A stretch of DNA of 14,996 bases from Candidatus Nitrosopumilus sp. (lineage in GTDB: Archaea; Thermoproteota; Nitrososphaeria; Nitrososphaerales; Nitrosopumilaceae). The stretch lies in NCBI GenBank assembly GCA_013203245.1, contig JABMOR010000104.1, positions 1 to 14,996 of the forward strand, written 5' to 3'. A program made the position numbers and the translations under genes. Below the pieces are notes generated by a model. The model saw only the letters and a program-made list of their open reading frames with translations. It had not been told where the DNA came from and searched no databases. Below, piece after piece: positions 5,322 through 14,171 of the stretch (position 1 is the stretch's first letter; every line of letters starts with the position of its first letter).

Positions 5322-6795
5322 AACCTAAACTAATTATCGGAGTTGCAAATTCTACAAATTTAATTAATGGTTCTGGATATACACCAAATCCTACCAAGAA
5401 AATTGTTGAGAAAATCATAACGGCTATAATGGATTTTGGTTCTGCAACTCTCTTTTCAGTTTCTCCTTCAAAGTACATCTTTCTTGTAATCCAACCATAG
5501 TAAGCAAGAGATAATGCACTATTAAGAACACCAGCAATTGCAAGCCAAGGTGCCCACCATATTACTGAACCAGCATCTAAAGCACTTCCAAATAACATCA
5601 ATTTACTCCAGAATCCTGAAAGTGGAGGAATACCTGCCAAAGCAAATAATGCAATAACTAATCCTAGTGCAGTAATAGGCATTCGTCTTCCAAGTCCCTG
5701 TAATTTGTCAATGTGAGTAACTGCAAGGGTTGTAACAATACCTGTGACTGCAATAAATGCAGCACCTTTCATTACGGCGTGATTCATAATTTGATACAAA
5801 GAACCCTGTAAACCAAGAGAACTATGTGGTGCAACTGCAAGTCCAATCAAAATGTATCCTGCATGTGCTATACTAGAATATGCTAACATTCTGGAAATGT
5901 TCTTTTGCATAATTGCAGCAACATTTCCAATAGTCATGGTCATTACTGCGATAATTCCAAGAGCTAAAGTCCAATCAAGATTCAAAACGACCATTCCAAG
6001 AACTACGATTCTAATTGTTGCAGCAAATCCTGCTTTCTTGGTTGCAGCAGCTAATAGTGCCGTAATTGTAGGTGGGGCACCCTCATAGGTATCTGGAAGC
6101 CATTGATGGAAAGGTACGAGTCCCATTTTGAATCCAAATCCTGCAATAAACATTCCAACAGAAAGTAATGCGAGTGGCAACATGGAAGGATCAAGTGTTG
6201 AATAACCTTGAATGACTTCCCCAATATTTGTAGAACCTGTTAATCCATAAGAAATTGAAATTCCATAAACTATGATTGCAGAAGACAATGCACCAAAGAG
6301 GAAATATTTTAGAGCAGCTTCATTAGAACTTGGATTCTTTTTCATATATCCAACCAAGATGTATGTTGGAATACTCATCAGTTCCCATGCAACAAATAAC
6401 ATTATCAAATCAGTAGAATATGCTACTAGCACCATACCAATAGTTGCAAGTAAAATTAGTGAATAGTAAACGGCAGGAGAATTATGCTTTCGCATATAAT
6501 TGAAAGATCCTACAGTTGTGAAAATAGCAACAATAAGCATTGCAATTGCAAAGAATCCTCCAAATGCATCATCTACAATTACGTCTTCTGAAAATAGAGC
6601 ACCTGCTGCAATATTGTCTGCATAAAATTGATATCCAACATATCCCATGGATACTGCTAATGCTGCAAATGCAATGATTGCATAAAATGAATTTGAGCCT
6701 TGTTCTTTTCTTGCGATGCTAATTATTGGAAGAAGAATTCCGACAGTACCCAAAATTGCAATTAATACCAATGGAGTTGAAGTAATTTCTAACAT
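5311..6795 (-). CDS. nuoN: Complex I subunit N (antiporter-like)
   Basis: Membrane subunit of the complex I proton-pumping arm, one of three Mrp-antiporter-like channels. The 494 residues form about 14 hydrophobic segments. Key residues: E138 in the WELMSIPTYILVGY stretch, K223 in FGFKMGLVPFHQWLPD, H230 and W232 in FHQWLP, and a lysine pair at 253-254 in AAATKKAGFAA, all typical of NuoN. It is the last gene of the operon. The ATG at 6795 has AGGAG (6805-6809) 9 nt upstream, overlapping the nuoL stop codon; two nearer ATGs at 6803 and 6800 are out of frame. Its stop lies inside the end of the convergent prenyl synthase gene. Confidence 0.96.
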   Translation of the reverse strand: MLEITSTPLVLIAILGTVGILLPIISIARKEQGSNSFYAIIAFAALAVSMGYVGYQFYADNIAAGALFSEDVIVDDAFGGFFAIAMLIVAIFTTVGSFNYMRKHNSPAVYYSLILLATIGMVLVAYSTDLIMLFVAWELMSIPTYILVGYMKKNPSSNEAALKYFLFGALSSAIIVYGISISYGLTGSTNIGEVIQGYSTLDPSMLPLALLSVGMFIAGFGFKMGLVPFHQWLPDTYEGAPPTITALLAAATKKAGFAATIRIVVLGMVVLNLDWTLALGIIAVMTMTIGNVAAIMQKNISRMLAYSSIAHAGYILIGLAVAPHSSLGLQGSLYQIMNHAVMKGAAFIAVTGIVTTLAVTHIDKLQGLGRRMPITALGLVIALFALAGIPPLSGFWSKLMLFGSALDAGSVIWWAPWLAIAGVLNSALSLAYYGWITRKMYFEGETEKRVAEPKSIIAVMIFSTIFLVGFGVYPEPLIKFVEFATPIISLGFMP

Positions 6796-6807
6796 TTCAT
6801 CATTCTC

Positions 6808-8886
6808 CTATATCAATAATATCAGAACTACGAATAGTAATCCTGCTCCAAATACGAATAGATATGATTGTGAAACACCGGTTTGAGTGCCTTGAACGAC
6901 TTTAGCACTCCATCCAACTGCTTTTTGGACTCCAGCATTCATACCGTAATCGATAGCGGTCTTTTCAAAGTATCGGAATACACCTCTTGCAAGCCATAGA
7001 GGGGCTACAACAAAGCACCAGTACACCATTGCGTTAAGATACCATCTGTTTAAGAAAAGTTTGTGAATAGAGTAAAAGATAATATTTGAATTTACAAACT
7101 TTACAGGATCAACCCATCTACCAATATAGAATATGTAACCTAATCCAATTCCCGTAGCAAATGCTACTAGTGAAGAACCTAAAGCAACAGGATTAAGACC
7201 TTGCAAGAATTCTGGTAAAATTGATGCTTCATTAGTAACATGTGCAGTGTGAATACCAAATGATTCTTCAAGATAGTCTACAAACAAGTGATGTAGTCCT
7301 TCTTCTGCAGATAATCCAATAAGACCAATTCCAATAGTAAGTACTGCAAGAATTCCATACGGAATCCACATGGACATTGGTGCTTCATGAATATGATGTC
7401 CTTCTTCCTCCATCTTTTCGATGTGTTTACTATTCTTTCCAAAGAAGACTAATCCAATCATTCTTGTTGTGTAAAATGCAGTAATAACAGCAGTTAGAAC
7501 AGCGATAAGGTATAGTGGCATGGCCCATTCATTTCCAGATGTATAGACTGCAGCAAAGATTGCATCCTTACTCCAAAAGCCTGTAGTGATAAATGGTGCA
7601 CCCATTAAACCAAGGCCTGCAGCCCACATGAACACATAAGTTTTTTTCATTTGTTTTCTCAAACCACCCATATCGCTCATGAATCTAGAGCCAACAATAT
7701 GTAACAGAGAACCGGCTGCCATGAATAATGAAGCCTTGAACATTGCGTGAGAAATTAAATGGTAAAATCCTGCAGTATAACCATCAACATATTGATGAGA
7801 CAATCCTGCAACACCTAATGCCATCATCATATAACCAATTTGAGAACCAGTAGAATATGCAAGAACTTTCTTAATTTCATTATTCACCATACCTTGTGTT
7901 GCAAGTAATAATGCAGTAATTGCACCAGTCCAAGCAATTATCTCAAAGAATTGGTCCGCCATAATTCCTGCAGCACCTAATGCAAATACTAGTGGACCAA
8001 TTCTTGCCACCAAGAAAACACCTGCTTTAACCATAGTTGCTGCGTGAATTAATGCAGAAACTGCAGTAGGACCAGTCATTGCTTCTAACAGCCATTCGTT
8101 TAGTGGAAATTGTGCAGATTTTCCCATTGCACCACCAAATAATAAAACAAATGCAGGAACTAATAGTCCCTGAGCAGCCATGTTAGTTGCCCATTCAGTT
8201 TCATGCATTAATTCTTTAAATCCAAAAGTACCTGCAAACAAAAATATCAATAACATACCTGCAATCATCATCACATCTCCAACTTTGGTCATGATGAATG
8301 CCTTCATACCAGCATGTGTTGGTGAATAGTAATCTAACATACCAAGAACAGTTCTACCTTCAACACCAACATGATCTTTCTTTTTATCACGATACCAAAA
8401 GCTAATCAATGCATAAGACGCAAGTCCTACACCTTCCCATCCAAAGAATACTTGAAGTAAGTTATCAGATAGTACGATTAATTGCATTGAACCAATAAAG
8501 AACAACATCCAGAACCAAAATCTTGTAATGTCTTTATCGCCTTTCATGTATCCTGTACTGTAAATCATAATGAGGAATGAAATCCAACCAACTACATTTG
8601 CCATTATTATTGAAAGTGGATCTGCCAAAACTCCAGCTTTAAGACCAAGTGCATCTATCCACATTATCTGATCATGTATTTCATGAGCCTCCAAAGCCAT
8701 TGGAAGAAGTGATACTGCAGATAATGCACTCATCAAAGCAAATGCCACTGCAACATATCCAGTTGCATGTTTTGATAATTTTCCAATACCTGGAATAATT
8801 AATGCAGCAGCAAATGGTAGAATCCAAACCAACCAAGCACTTGCTGCTCCAATTTCAAATGGTAATCCGAAAGCTTCTATTGCCAT
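6808..8886 (-). CDS. nuoL: Complex I subunit L (antiporter-like, distal end of membrane arm)
   Basis: Largest membrane subunit, at the far end of the proton-pumping arm, with the lateral helix at its C-terminus. The 692 residues are slightly longer than E. coli NuoL (613). Key residues: E151 in FFGWEGVGLASYALISFWY, K255 in GAMGKSAQFPLNEWL, H281 in SALIHAATMVKAG, and a lysine at 384 in HAMFKAS. Two departures from the usual motif stand out: the HxWLPDAM stretch reads NEWLLEAM (263-270), and K287 replaces the usual Thr in ATMVTAGVFL. A polar insertion of about 20 residues (168-190) follows the first motif. The ATG at 8886 lies 3 bp after the nuoM stop, with AGGAG (8895-8899) 8 nt upstream inside nuoM. 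Confidence 0.96.
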   Translation of the reverse strand: MAIEAFGLPFEIGAASAWLVWILPFAAALIIPGIGKLSKHATGYVAVAFALMSALSAVSLLPMALEAHEIHDQIMWIDALGLKAGVLADPLSIIMANVVGWISFLIMIYSTGYMKGDKDITRFWFWMLFFIGSMQLIVLSDNLLQVFFGWEGVGLASYALISFWYRDKKKDHVGVEGRTVLGMLDYYSPTHAGMKAFIMTKVGDVMMIAGMLLIFLFAGTFGFKELMHETEWATNMAAQGLLVPAFVLLFGGAMGKSAQFPLNEWLLEAMTGPTAVSALIHAATMVKAGVFLVARIGPLVFALGAAGIMADQFFEIIAWTGAITALLLATQGMVNNEIKKVLAYSTGSQIGYMMMALGVAGLSHQYVDGYTAGFYHLISHAMFKASLFMAAGSLLHIVGSRFMSDMGGLRKQMKKTYVFMWAAGLGLMGAPFITTGFWSKDAIFAAVYTSGNEWAMPLYLIAVLTAVITAFYTTRMIGLVFFGKNSKHIEKMEEEGHHIHEAPMSMWIPYGILAVLTIGIGLIGLSAEEGLHHLFVDYLEESFGIHTAHVTNEASILPEFLQGLNPVALGSSLVAFATGIGLGYIFYIGRWVDPVKFVNSNIIFYSIHKLFLNRWYLNAMVYWCFVVAPLWLARGVFRYFEKTAIDYGMNAGVQKAVGWSAKVVQGTQTGVSQSYLFVFGAGLLFVVLILLI

Positions 8887-8889
8887 AAT

Positions 8890-10443
8890 CTAAACTCCTA
8901 ACACTCCATTCATGTATGGAATTATTGTCTTCAAGAAAATATCTGGATAAATACCAACTACAATTGAGAATCCTGCTAATACCATCATTGGTACAGTCAT
9001 ATGCCAACTTCCTTCCTTCACATGTTCAAGATGTTCAGGAGTTTTTCCAAAGAATACCCGTTTTAGCATCCATAGCATGTAAGACATTGTAAGAGCTGTT
9101 GCAATGAGACCTAGACCAAATGTTACTGCTCTAAGTGTTGAGCCTTCTTCAATTGCAGTCTCTAATGCACCGAAAAAGAGAATCCATTCTCCCATGAAAC
9201 CACTTGTTGGCGGAACACCCATTATTGTTAATGCACCAATAACTGCACATACAGCAGTGATTGGCATCTTTCCTGCTAATCCTCCAAGTTTAGAGATACT
9301 TCTAGTTCCAACTTTAACAATAATAATTCCAGCCATCATGAAGAGAATGCCTTTACCAATGGCGTGTGTTACATACATCATCTCAGCACCTGCAAGACCA
9401 AGTACAGAAATTGAACCAATACCAAATAGGATGTAACCCATCTGACTAATACTAGAATATGCAAGCATACGTTTCAAGTCATCTTGCATCAGCGCCATTG
9501 CACCACCGTAAATCATTGTAACAAGACCCCAAATGTGGAACCATATTGCAAGATCTGCATACGCTGCAGGTAAGAATTCAACAATTAATCTGAAAATACC
9601 ATAAGCACCAATTCCGATCATGGCAGGGGACAATAATGCACTGATTGGTGTTGGTGCAGAACCGTGAACATATGGAAGCCAAATATGGAACATAAAGACT
9701 GCTAGTTTTACACCAAGTCCAATTGAAATTGCAACTGCCGAAAGCATGACAATGTCAGAAGGTATTTCTGATTCATTGATGTCTGCAAAGTCGAAACTTC
9801 CAATTGTAAGACCAATCATCAGAAAGCCCAATAGTAAAACAACTGCACCAGCATGAGTCCAAAACAAGAACATTAAACCAATTTTTCTTCTTGGTCCATC
9901 ACCCCAAAGTGCAACTAAGAAGAAACCTGGAATTAACATAACCTCAAAGAATACATAAAATTCAATCAAATTAGTTGAAAGAACAGTTCCAAGCATACCC
10001 ATTGCAAACACAAGATAAAGTGCAAAGTAAAGTCCAGATTTAGCATTTATATAATTTGAAAGAGATGAAGATTCAACTATAGAAGTTTGACCACTTACAG
10101 AGGTGTTAATTTTATGTTCTTCCTCAAATTGTTCATGAAATTTATGAATCATGTATGGTTTTGAGTAAATTGCCAAAATAGTAGATAGGACATAAATCAT
10201 TATTGCAAATGGCGATGCTAATCCGTCAAGTAAGAAACCAAATTCACCAAACTGTTCTGTCCATGGATAATGTTCCTCTACAGTACCAGATAATGCTGCA
10301 TTAATTATGAGAATTGTTGTATACAATAGAATTGCAAATGTAAACCACATTGCAGGTGTAGGTCCAACTTTTCTTCCAATAATGTAAGCTACTGGCGATA
10401 AAAGTAATGGCAAAAATACTGCCTGTAATAATGCATATTCCAT
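8890..10443 (-). CDS. nuoM: Complex I subunit M (antiporter-like)
   Basis: Central antiporter-like subunit of the membrane arm. The 517 residues show E167 in EFYVFFEVMLIPGFFLV, K246 in GLGVKLAVFMFHIWLP, H253 and H260 in the HIWLPYVHGSAPTPISALL stretch, and HAIGKG further on, the expected proton-path residues. A polar, serine- and acid-rich insertion (about 101-136, FHEQFEEEHK to NYINAKSG) between the early transmembrane helices is longer than in the bacterial protein. The start codon overlaps the nuoK stop (TAATG). Confidence 0.96.
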   Translation of the reverse strand: MEYALLQAVFLPLLLSPVAYIIGRKVGPTPAMWFTFAILLYTTILIINAALSGTVEEHYPWTEQFGEFGFLLDGLASPFAIMIYVLSTILAIYSKPYMIHKFHEQFEEEHKINTSVSGQTSIVESSSLSNYINAKSGLYFALYLVFAMGMLGTVLSTNLIEFYVFFEVMLIPGFFLVALWGDGPRRKIGLMFLFWTHAGAVVLLLGFLMIGLTIGSFDFADINESEIPSDIVMLSAVAISIGLGVKLAVFMFHIWLPYVHGSAPTPISALLSPAMIGIGAYGIFRLIVEFLPAAYADLAIWFHIWGLVTMIYGGAMALMQDDLKRMLAYSSISQMGYILFGIGSISVLGLAGAEMMYVTHAIGKGILFMMAGIIIVKVGTRSISKLGGLAGKMPITAVCAVIGALTIMGVPPTSGFMGEWILFFGALETAIEEGSTLRAVTFGLGLIATALTMSYMLWMLKRVFFGKTPEHLEHVKEGSWHMTVPMMVLAGFSIVVGIYPDIFLKTIIPYMNGVLGV

Positions 10444-10748
10444 TATCCCTTCAAGCTCCTAAAGTCTGCAATATCTACATTCTGATACATGCGATAAGCA
10501 ACAATGATTAATGACAATCCAACTGCCACTTCTGCTGCTGCAATTGCAATTGAAAATAATGCCATTGTTTGACCACCACTGTGTGGTAAGAATCTACCAA
10601 ATGCAACAATGTTGAGATTTGCGGCATTGATAATAATTTCAACTGCAAAAAGCATTCGAATAAAATTACGTTTAACTGCAAGACCGTAAATTCCTATTCC
10701 TAATAGGGCCACTGAAACTAGTGTAAAATCAATTAGCTCGCTGGTCAT
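10443..10748 (-). CDS. nuoK: Complex I subunit K
   Basis: Small membrane subunit (MrpC-like) of the proton path between NuoJ and the antiporter subunits. With the ATG at 10748 it has 101 residues, the usual length, and three transmembrane helices. The two conserved helix glutamates are seen in FAVEIIINAANLN and AAAEVAVGLSLI. An ATG at 10757 would add three residues, but its putative Shine-Dalgarno site GAGAGG (10758-10763) would then abut it; from 10748 it is 9 nt away. The 5' end overlaps nuoJ by 20 bp. Confidence 0.95.
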   Translation of the reverse strand: MTSELIDFTLVSVALLGIGIYGLAVKRNFIRMLFAVEIIINAANLNIVAFGRFLPHSGGQTMALFSIAIAAAEVAVGLSLIIVAYRMYQNVDIADFRSLKG

Positions 10749-11241
10749 TCTCCACATCCTCTCGTCTAGCTAAAACTAGTGAACCTGTAACAGATCCTGC
10801 AAGAATTAATCCCATCAAAATTAATGCTGGCCAATAATACGTTACAAAGTCAATTCCAATATCTCTAAAATCAGGGGCAGGTTCATCAGTAGTTATTGTT
10901 TTAATTCCAGAATCTAAGAATACTGCACCTAATGCAACCATGAATACAAGCATCAACCCAATACCTGCAAACTTTCTACGTTTGTCTTCAATTTTTTTAA
11001 AAATTAATTCTCTTTTTACTAACATTACAGTAAACAAAATCAAAACAGCGATAGAACCAACATAAACTGCTATTTGGAATAATGCAACAAATGGTGCATC
11101 AAGCAAGAAAAAGAAACCTGCAACGCCACCCAAAGTTCCCATCAAAGCAATTGAACCATAAATCAATGATCTCATTTCAAGTGCTGCAATTGCAGAACCA
11201 ATTGTAATTACAGTTAATGCAAGAAAAACCGCATCAGCCAT
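10729..11241 (-). CDS. nuoJ: Complex I subunit J
   Basis: Membrane subunit with about five helices, beside NuoK and NuoA. The 170 residues (start at 11241) carry the family's typical FVALFQIAVYVGSIAVLILFTVML stretch around residues 51-74, here split by its conserved tyrosine and glycine (AVYVGSI), the pi-bulge helix of complex I. An upstream in-frame ATG at 11286 would add 15 polar residues and overlap nuoI by 53 bp; the chosen start has GAGGTG (11248-11253) 6 nt upstream and overlaps nuoI by 8 bp. Confidence 0.94.
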   Translation of the reverse strand: MADAVFLALTVITIGSAIAALEMRSLIYGSIALMGTLGGVAGFFFLLDAPFVALFQIAVYVGSIAVLILFTVMLVKRELIFKKIEDKRRKFAGIGLMLVFMVALGAVFLDSGIKTITTDEPAPDFRDIGIDFVTYYWPALILMGLILAGSVTGSLVLARREDVENDQRAN

Positions 11242-11731
11242 GTGTTGCACCTCTATCAGAAATTTGTATTTCACTGTCTTGTGCAACGTATGGTTTTACC
11301 TGTAGTTGAGCAGGAGTGTAAATCAGACCTTCTTTTGAAAATGAAGATAATTCATAATCATTAGTCATGTATAGTGCATAAAATGGACATGCATCTACAC
11401 ACAGGCCACAGAAAACACATTTCCCATAGTCAATTTGTGGCATGATGGATTTTTTATTTTGTTTTTGTTCTTCAGGAACCTTTACCATTGCAATTGCTTC
11501 TGCAACACCTTCACATGCAATTGAACATAATTGACAACCAGTACAGTGATCATGAAATAACATATGACGTCCTTTTAATCCAGCAATGCCAACACCAGTT
11601 GATGGATCAAATTGATATCCATCACCTACAAACTTTAATTTCTCTTCAGGATAACGAAGAGTGAATCTCTTCATTGCAATATGTTTAATTCCAGAATTTA
11701 ATGCACGAATAATACCAGTTGCAGTGCCCAT
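11234..11731 (-). CDS. nuoI: Complex I subunit I (2x[4Fe-4S] ferredoxin-like)
   Basis: Peripheral-arm subunit that carries clusters N6a and N6b and hands electrons to NuoB. The 165 residues include CTGCQLCSIAC (C63, C66, C69, C73) and CVFCGLCVDACP (C105, C108, C111, C115), two complete [4Fe-4S] ligand sets. The first set ends in CEGVAEAI where most homologues have CP-x-x-AI, a two-residue longer loop without the proline. An N-terminal amphipathic stretch (GIIRALNSGIKHIAMKRFT) fits the contact with the membrane subunit NuoH. Its start codon overlaps the nuoH stop (TAATG) and its 3' end overlaps nuoJ by 8 bp. With no NADH module in view, NuoI may be the entry point for a ferredoxin-type donor; that is inference. 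Confidence 0.96.
   Translation of the reverse strand: MGTATGIIRALNSGIKHIAMKRFTLRYPEEKLKFVGDGYQFDPSTGVGIAGLKGRHMLFHDHCTGCQLCSIACEGVAEAIAMVKVPEEQKQNKKSIMPQIDYGKCVFCGLCVDACPFYALYMTNDYELSSFSKEGLIYTPAQLQVKPYVAQDSEIQISDRGATHG
11248..11253 (-). promoter_or_regulatory. Shine-Dalgarno site deciding the nuoJ start
   Basis: GAGGTG lies 6 nt upstream of the ATG at 11241, inside the end of nuoI, and supports this start over 11286. Confidence 0.6.
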
Positions 11732-13032
11732 TATTGTAGTCCTCCTGGTCCTAACACTCCAGCGTAAAGCAAGCCAAGTGCAATAAAGATGTTAACGAAA
11801 GCTAGTCCAATTAATTTGCTCCATCCAAGATTCAACAACATGTCAACTCTAATTCTTGGGAATACACCTCTTGGTAACAATATGAAGAATATGACACCAG
11901 CAGTTTTCAAGACAAACATAAGTGTACCATTAAGCATTTCTTGTGTAAATAATGGTAATCCAGGGAATGGTCCTGCAGTGATAGGACCTATGGTAATTCC
12001 AGTTGTAAGAAGTTCTGCTGGGAATGGAGGTACAATCATTGGACCATTCCAGCCACCAAGGAATAATACAACAAACAGACCTGCAAACGCGTAAAGTTTT
12101 AGATATGTTCCTAATTGGACAAGACCATACATCATTCCAGATAATTCTGTTAACCATCCAGCGACAATTTCACTTTCTGCCTCTGGTAAGTCAAATGGAA
12201 TTCGTTCTAATTCTGCAAGCATTGTAATGAAAAATACAATAGCGCCTACTGGTAAAAATACAATCCATGGGAAGACAGATTGACTTGCAGCAATTTCAGA
12301 TAGATTTAGAGAACCAGTTAACATAACAACACCCAACAAAGATAGAATTAATGGAATTTCAAATGAAACCATTTGGAATAAAGCCCTGATACCACCAATG
12401 AATGGGAATTTACTGTTTGCAGACCATGCAGAAAGAATTGTAATGATAGGGAAGAATCCAATTACTGCAAATACTCCCAGTAATCCCAAGTCTACATCTG
12501 CAACTACCCAACCAGGAGCTACAGGAATGAATGCAACGAATGCTGCTGCTGCTGCAACAAAGAGTACGGGGGCTGCCCAGAAAATTGGTTTATCAGCTTT
12601 TGCTGGAATGATAATTTCTTTTGAGATTAATTTTAGTCCGTCACCCATTAATTGTAAAATACCTTCAAACTTTCCACAGTAAAAAGGACCAACTCTTAAT
12701 TGTAATTTTGCAAGCATCTTTCTTTCAACAAATATTGTTCCAGCTGCTAACAATGCTGCAAATCCAAATCCAGGAAATGCCATCACTCTAAAAATATCAG
12801 TTCCCATGAATGCCTTAACAACAGGAAGAATACGTGTGGGATCCGCTAACCAAGTTAATGCAAGAAATGGTGTAAGTAGTTCTCCATCGATTACTGGCAT
12901 CGGAATAACAAATAGAATTATGAATACTGCCGGAACACCAATCAAAACTAGTAGTAATATTATCCAGAAAATATTATCAAGTAATGATTTGATAAATTCA
13001 CTTAGTTTGAATTTTGGTGCAATAACTGACAT
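11731..13032 (-). CDS. nuoH: Complex I subunit H (quinone-chamber membrane subunit)
   Basis: Membrane subunit that forms the quinone entry chamber with NuoB and NuoD. Family marks: FVERKMLAKLQLRVGP (101-116), GDGLKLISKE (130-139), the charged loop AELERIPFDLPEAESEIVAG (273-292), and FPRIRVD (391-397). At 433 residues it is about 100 longer than E. coli NuoH (325): an N-terminal extension of some 80 residues with one likely membrane segment (20-44) and a Pro/Gly-rich insertion between late helices (about 330-365, VPPFPAELL to GPFPGLPLF). The ATG at 13032 directly abuts the nuoD stop. Confidence 0.96.
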   Translation of the reverse strand: MSVIAPKFKLSEFIKSLLDNIFWIILLLVLIGVPAVFIILFVIPMPVIDGELLTPFLALTWLADPTRILPVVKAFMGTDIFRVMAFPGFGFAALLAAGTIFVERKMLAKLQLRVGPFYCGKFEGILQLMGDGLKLISKEIIIPAKADKPIFWAAPVLFVAAAAAFVAFIPVAPGWVVADVDLGLLGVFAVIGFFPIITILSAWSANSKFPFIGGIRALFQMVSFEIPLILSLLGVVMLTGSLNLSEIAASQSVFPWIVFLPVGAIVFFITMLAELERIPFDLPEAESEIVAGWLTELSGMMYGLVQLGTYLKLYAFAGLFVVLFLGGWNGPMIVPPFPAELLTTGITIGPITAGPFPGLPLFTQEMLNGTLMFVLKTAGVIFFILLPRGVFPRIRVDMLLNLGWSKLIGLAFVNIFIALGLLYAGVLGPGGLQ

Positions 13033-14169
13033 TTATCGGTCTGCCTCCACTGGCCAATAGTTTAAACTCCAATAAACAGAAGGCATGTTACCTAGTTTTT
13101 CACCTCTGAGAAGATTTGGTAATGCAATTAGATTTCTAAAAGAAGGGACGCTTAACTTTACTCTGTATGGTTCTACTTTTCCATCAGATACGATATAGCA
13201 ACCTAATGAACCTCTGCCTGATTCTACACGCTTGTATACAGAATCAAGTCCTTTACCTTTTGGGTTTGGTTTTAGTTTAGTTCTAACAGATCCTGACTTT
13301 GGCATTTTTTGTAATGCCTGTCTAATTATATTACAACTTTCTAGCATGTCAAGCCATGGAATTTTGGATCTTGCATAAGAATCTCCTTCCTTCATTACAT
13401 TAGTGTGAACATCTAATTCTTCATAGACATCATATGGTTCCTTTATTCTAAGATCATAATCAACACCACTCGCACGAAGTACAGAACCAGTTGTTCCATA
13501 CCTAATTGCATCTTGTCTAGATAGAACACCAGTATCTCTAGTTCTGGCAATCAAGATTGGATTATCATAAAAGATTGCAGCATATTCTTTGATACGTTTT
13601 TCAAAATAGTTAACTTGACGTAAACAAACATCTTCAAAGTTTGGTGGTAAATCATTTCTAACTCCACCTGGAACAAAATGTGCATGTGTAACTCTTGCAC
13701 CAGTCATTTTTTCCATAAGATCAATTAAGAGTTCACGGTCTCCTGCTGGCCACATAAACATAGTAGAATGGCCTAAAAAGATTCCATAAATTGCAAGCCA
13801 GTACATTATGTAGATACATCTGTTTAGTTCAGATGCAATAACTCTAACATATTTTGCACGTTCAGGAACTTCAATTCCAAGAATTTCTTCAGATCCTAAA
13901 ACATAAGGATACAATACATTACATGAATCATGAATTACAGGTCTTTCTAAATGAGGAATGTTTAGAATATAATTTCTATATTCAGCCATCTTTTCTTCTC
14001 CACGGTGAACATATCCAGGATCAGGATCACATGCAACAATGTAATCACCGTCAATTTGTACAATAAGTCTCATGTGTCCAGAACCAGGATGTTGTGGTCC
14101 AACATTGAGAGTCATTATTTTCTCATCTACTTTTTGGAGTGCTAACCCTGGGGGTAATTTAAAAGTCAT
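13033..14169 (-). CDS. nuoD: Complex I subunit D (49-kDa, quinone-site subunit)
   Basis: Peripheral subunit, descended from the large subunit of NiFe hydrogenases, which forms the quinone site with NuoB. From 14169 it has 378 residues. Marks: LNVGPQHPGSGHMR (21-34, the first quinone-site loop), GYVHRGEEKMAEYR, the central helix YWLAIYGIFLGHSTMFMWPAGDRE, HAHFVPGGVRNDLP, DYDLRIKEPYDVY, and near the C-terminus ESGRGSLGCYIVSDG. The loop reads PGSGHM rather than PSTHGV, and the position of the quinone-binding tyrosine appears to be Ile79. An ATG at 14223 would add 18 residues and overlap nuoC by 52 bp; 14169 is 2 bp after the nuoC stop with an AAAGGGG stretch about 10 nt upstream, so I prefer it. 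Confidence 0.94.
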   Translation of the reverse strand: MTFKLPPGLALQKVDEKIMTLNVGPQHPGSGHMRLIVQIDGDYIVACDPDPGYVHRGEEKMAEYRNYILNIPHLERPVIHDSCNVLYPYVLGSEEILGIEVPERAKYVRVIASELNRCIYIMYWLAIYGIFLGHSTMFMWPAGDRELLIDLMEKMTGARVTHAHFVPGGVRNDLPPNFEDVCLRQVNYFEKRIKEYAAIFYDNPILIARTRDTGVLSRQDAIRYGTTGSVLRASGVDYDLRIKEPYDVYEELDVHTNVMKEGDSYARSKIPWLDMLESCNIIRQALQKMPKSGSVRTKLKPNPKGKGLDSVYKRVESGRGSLGCYIVSDGKVEPYRVKLSVPSFRNLIALPNLLRGEKLGNMPSVYWSLNYWPVEADR

Positions 14170-14171
14170 AT

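Noticed and set aside
9104..9436. A 110-codon plus-strand open frame inside nuoM
   Set aside because: Antisense shadow of conserved NuoM sequence; proline-rich translation typical of a reverse-read membrane gene.
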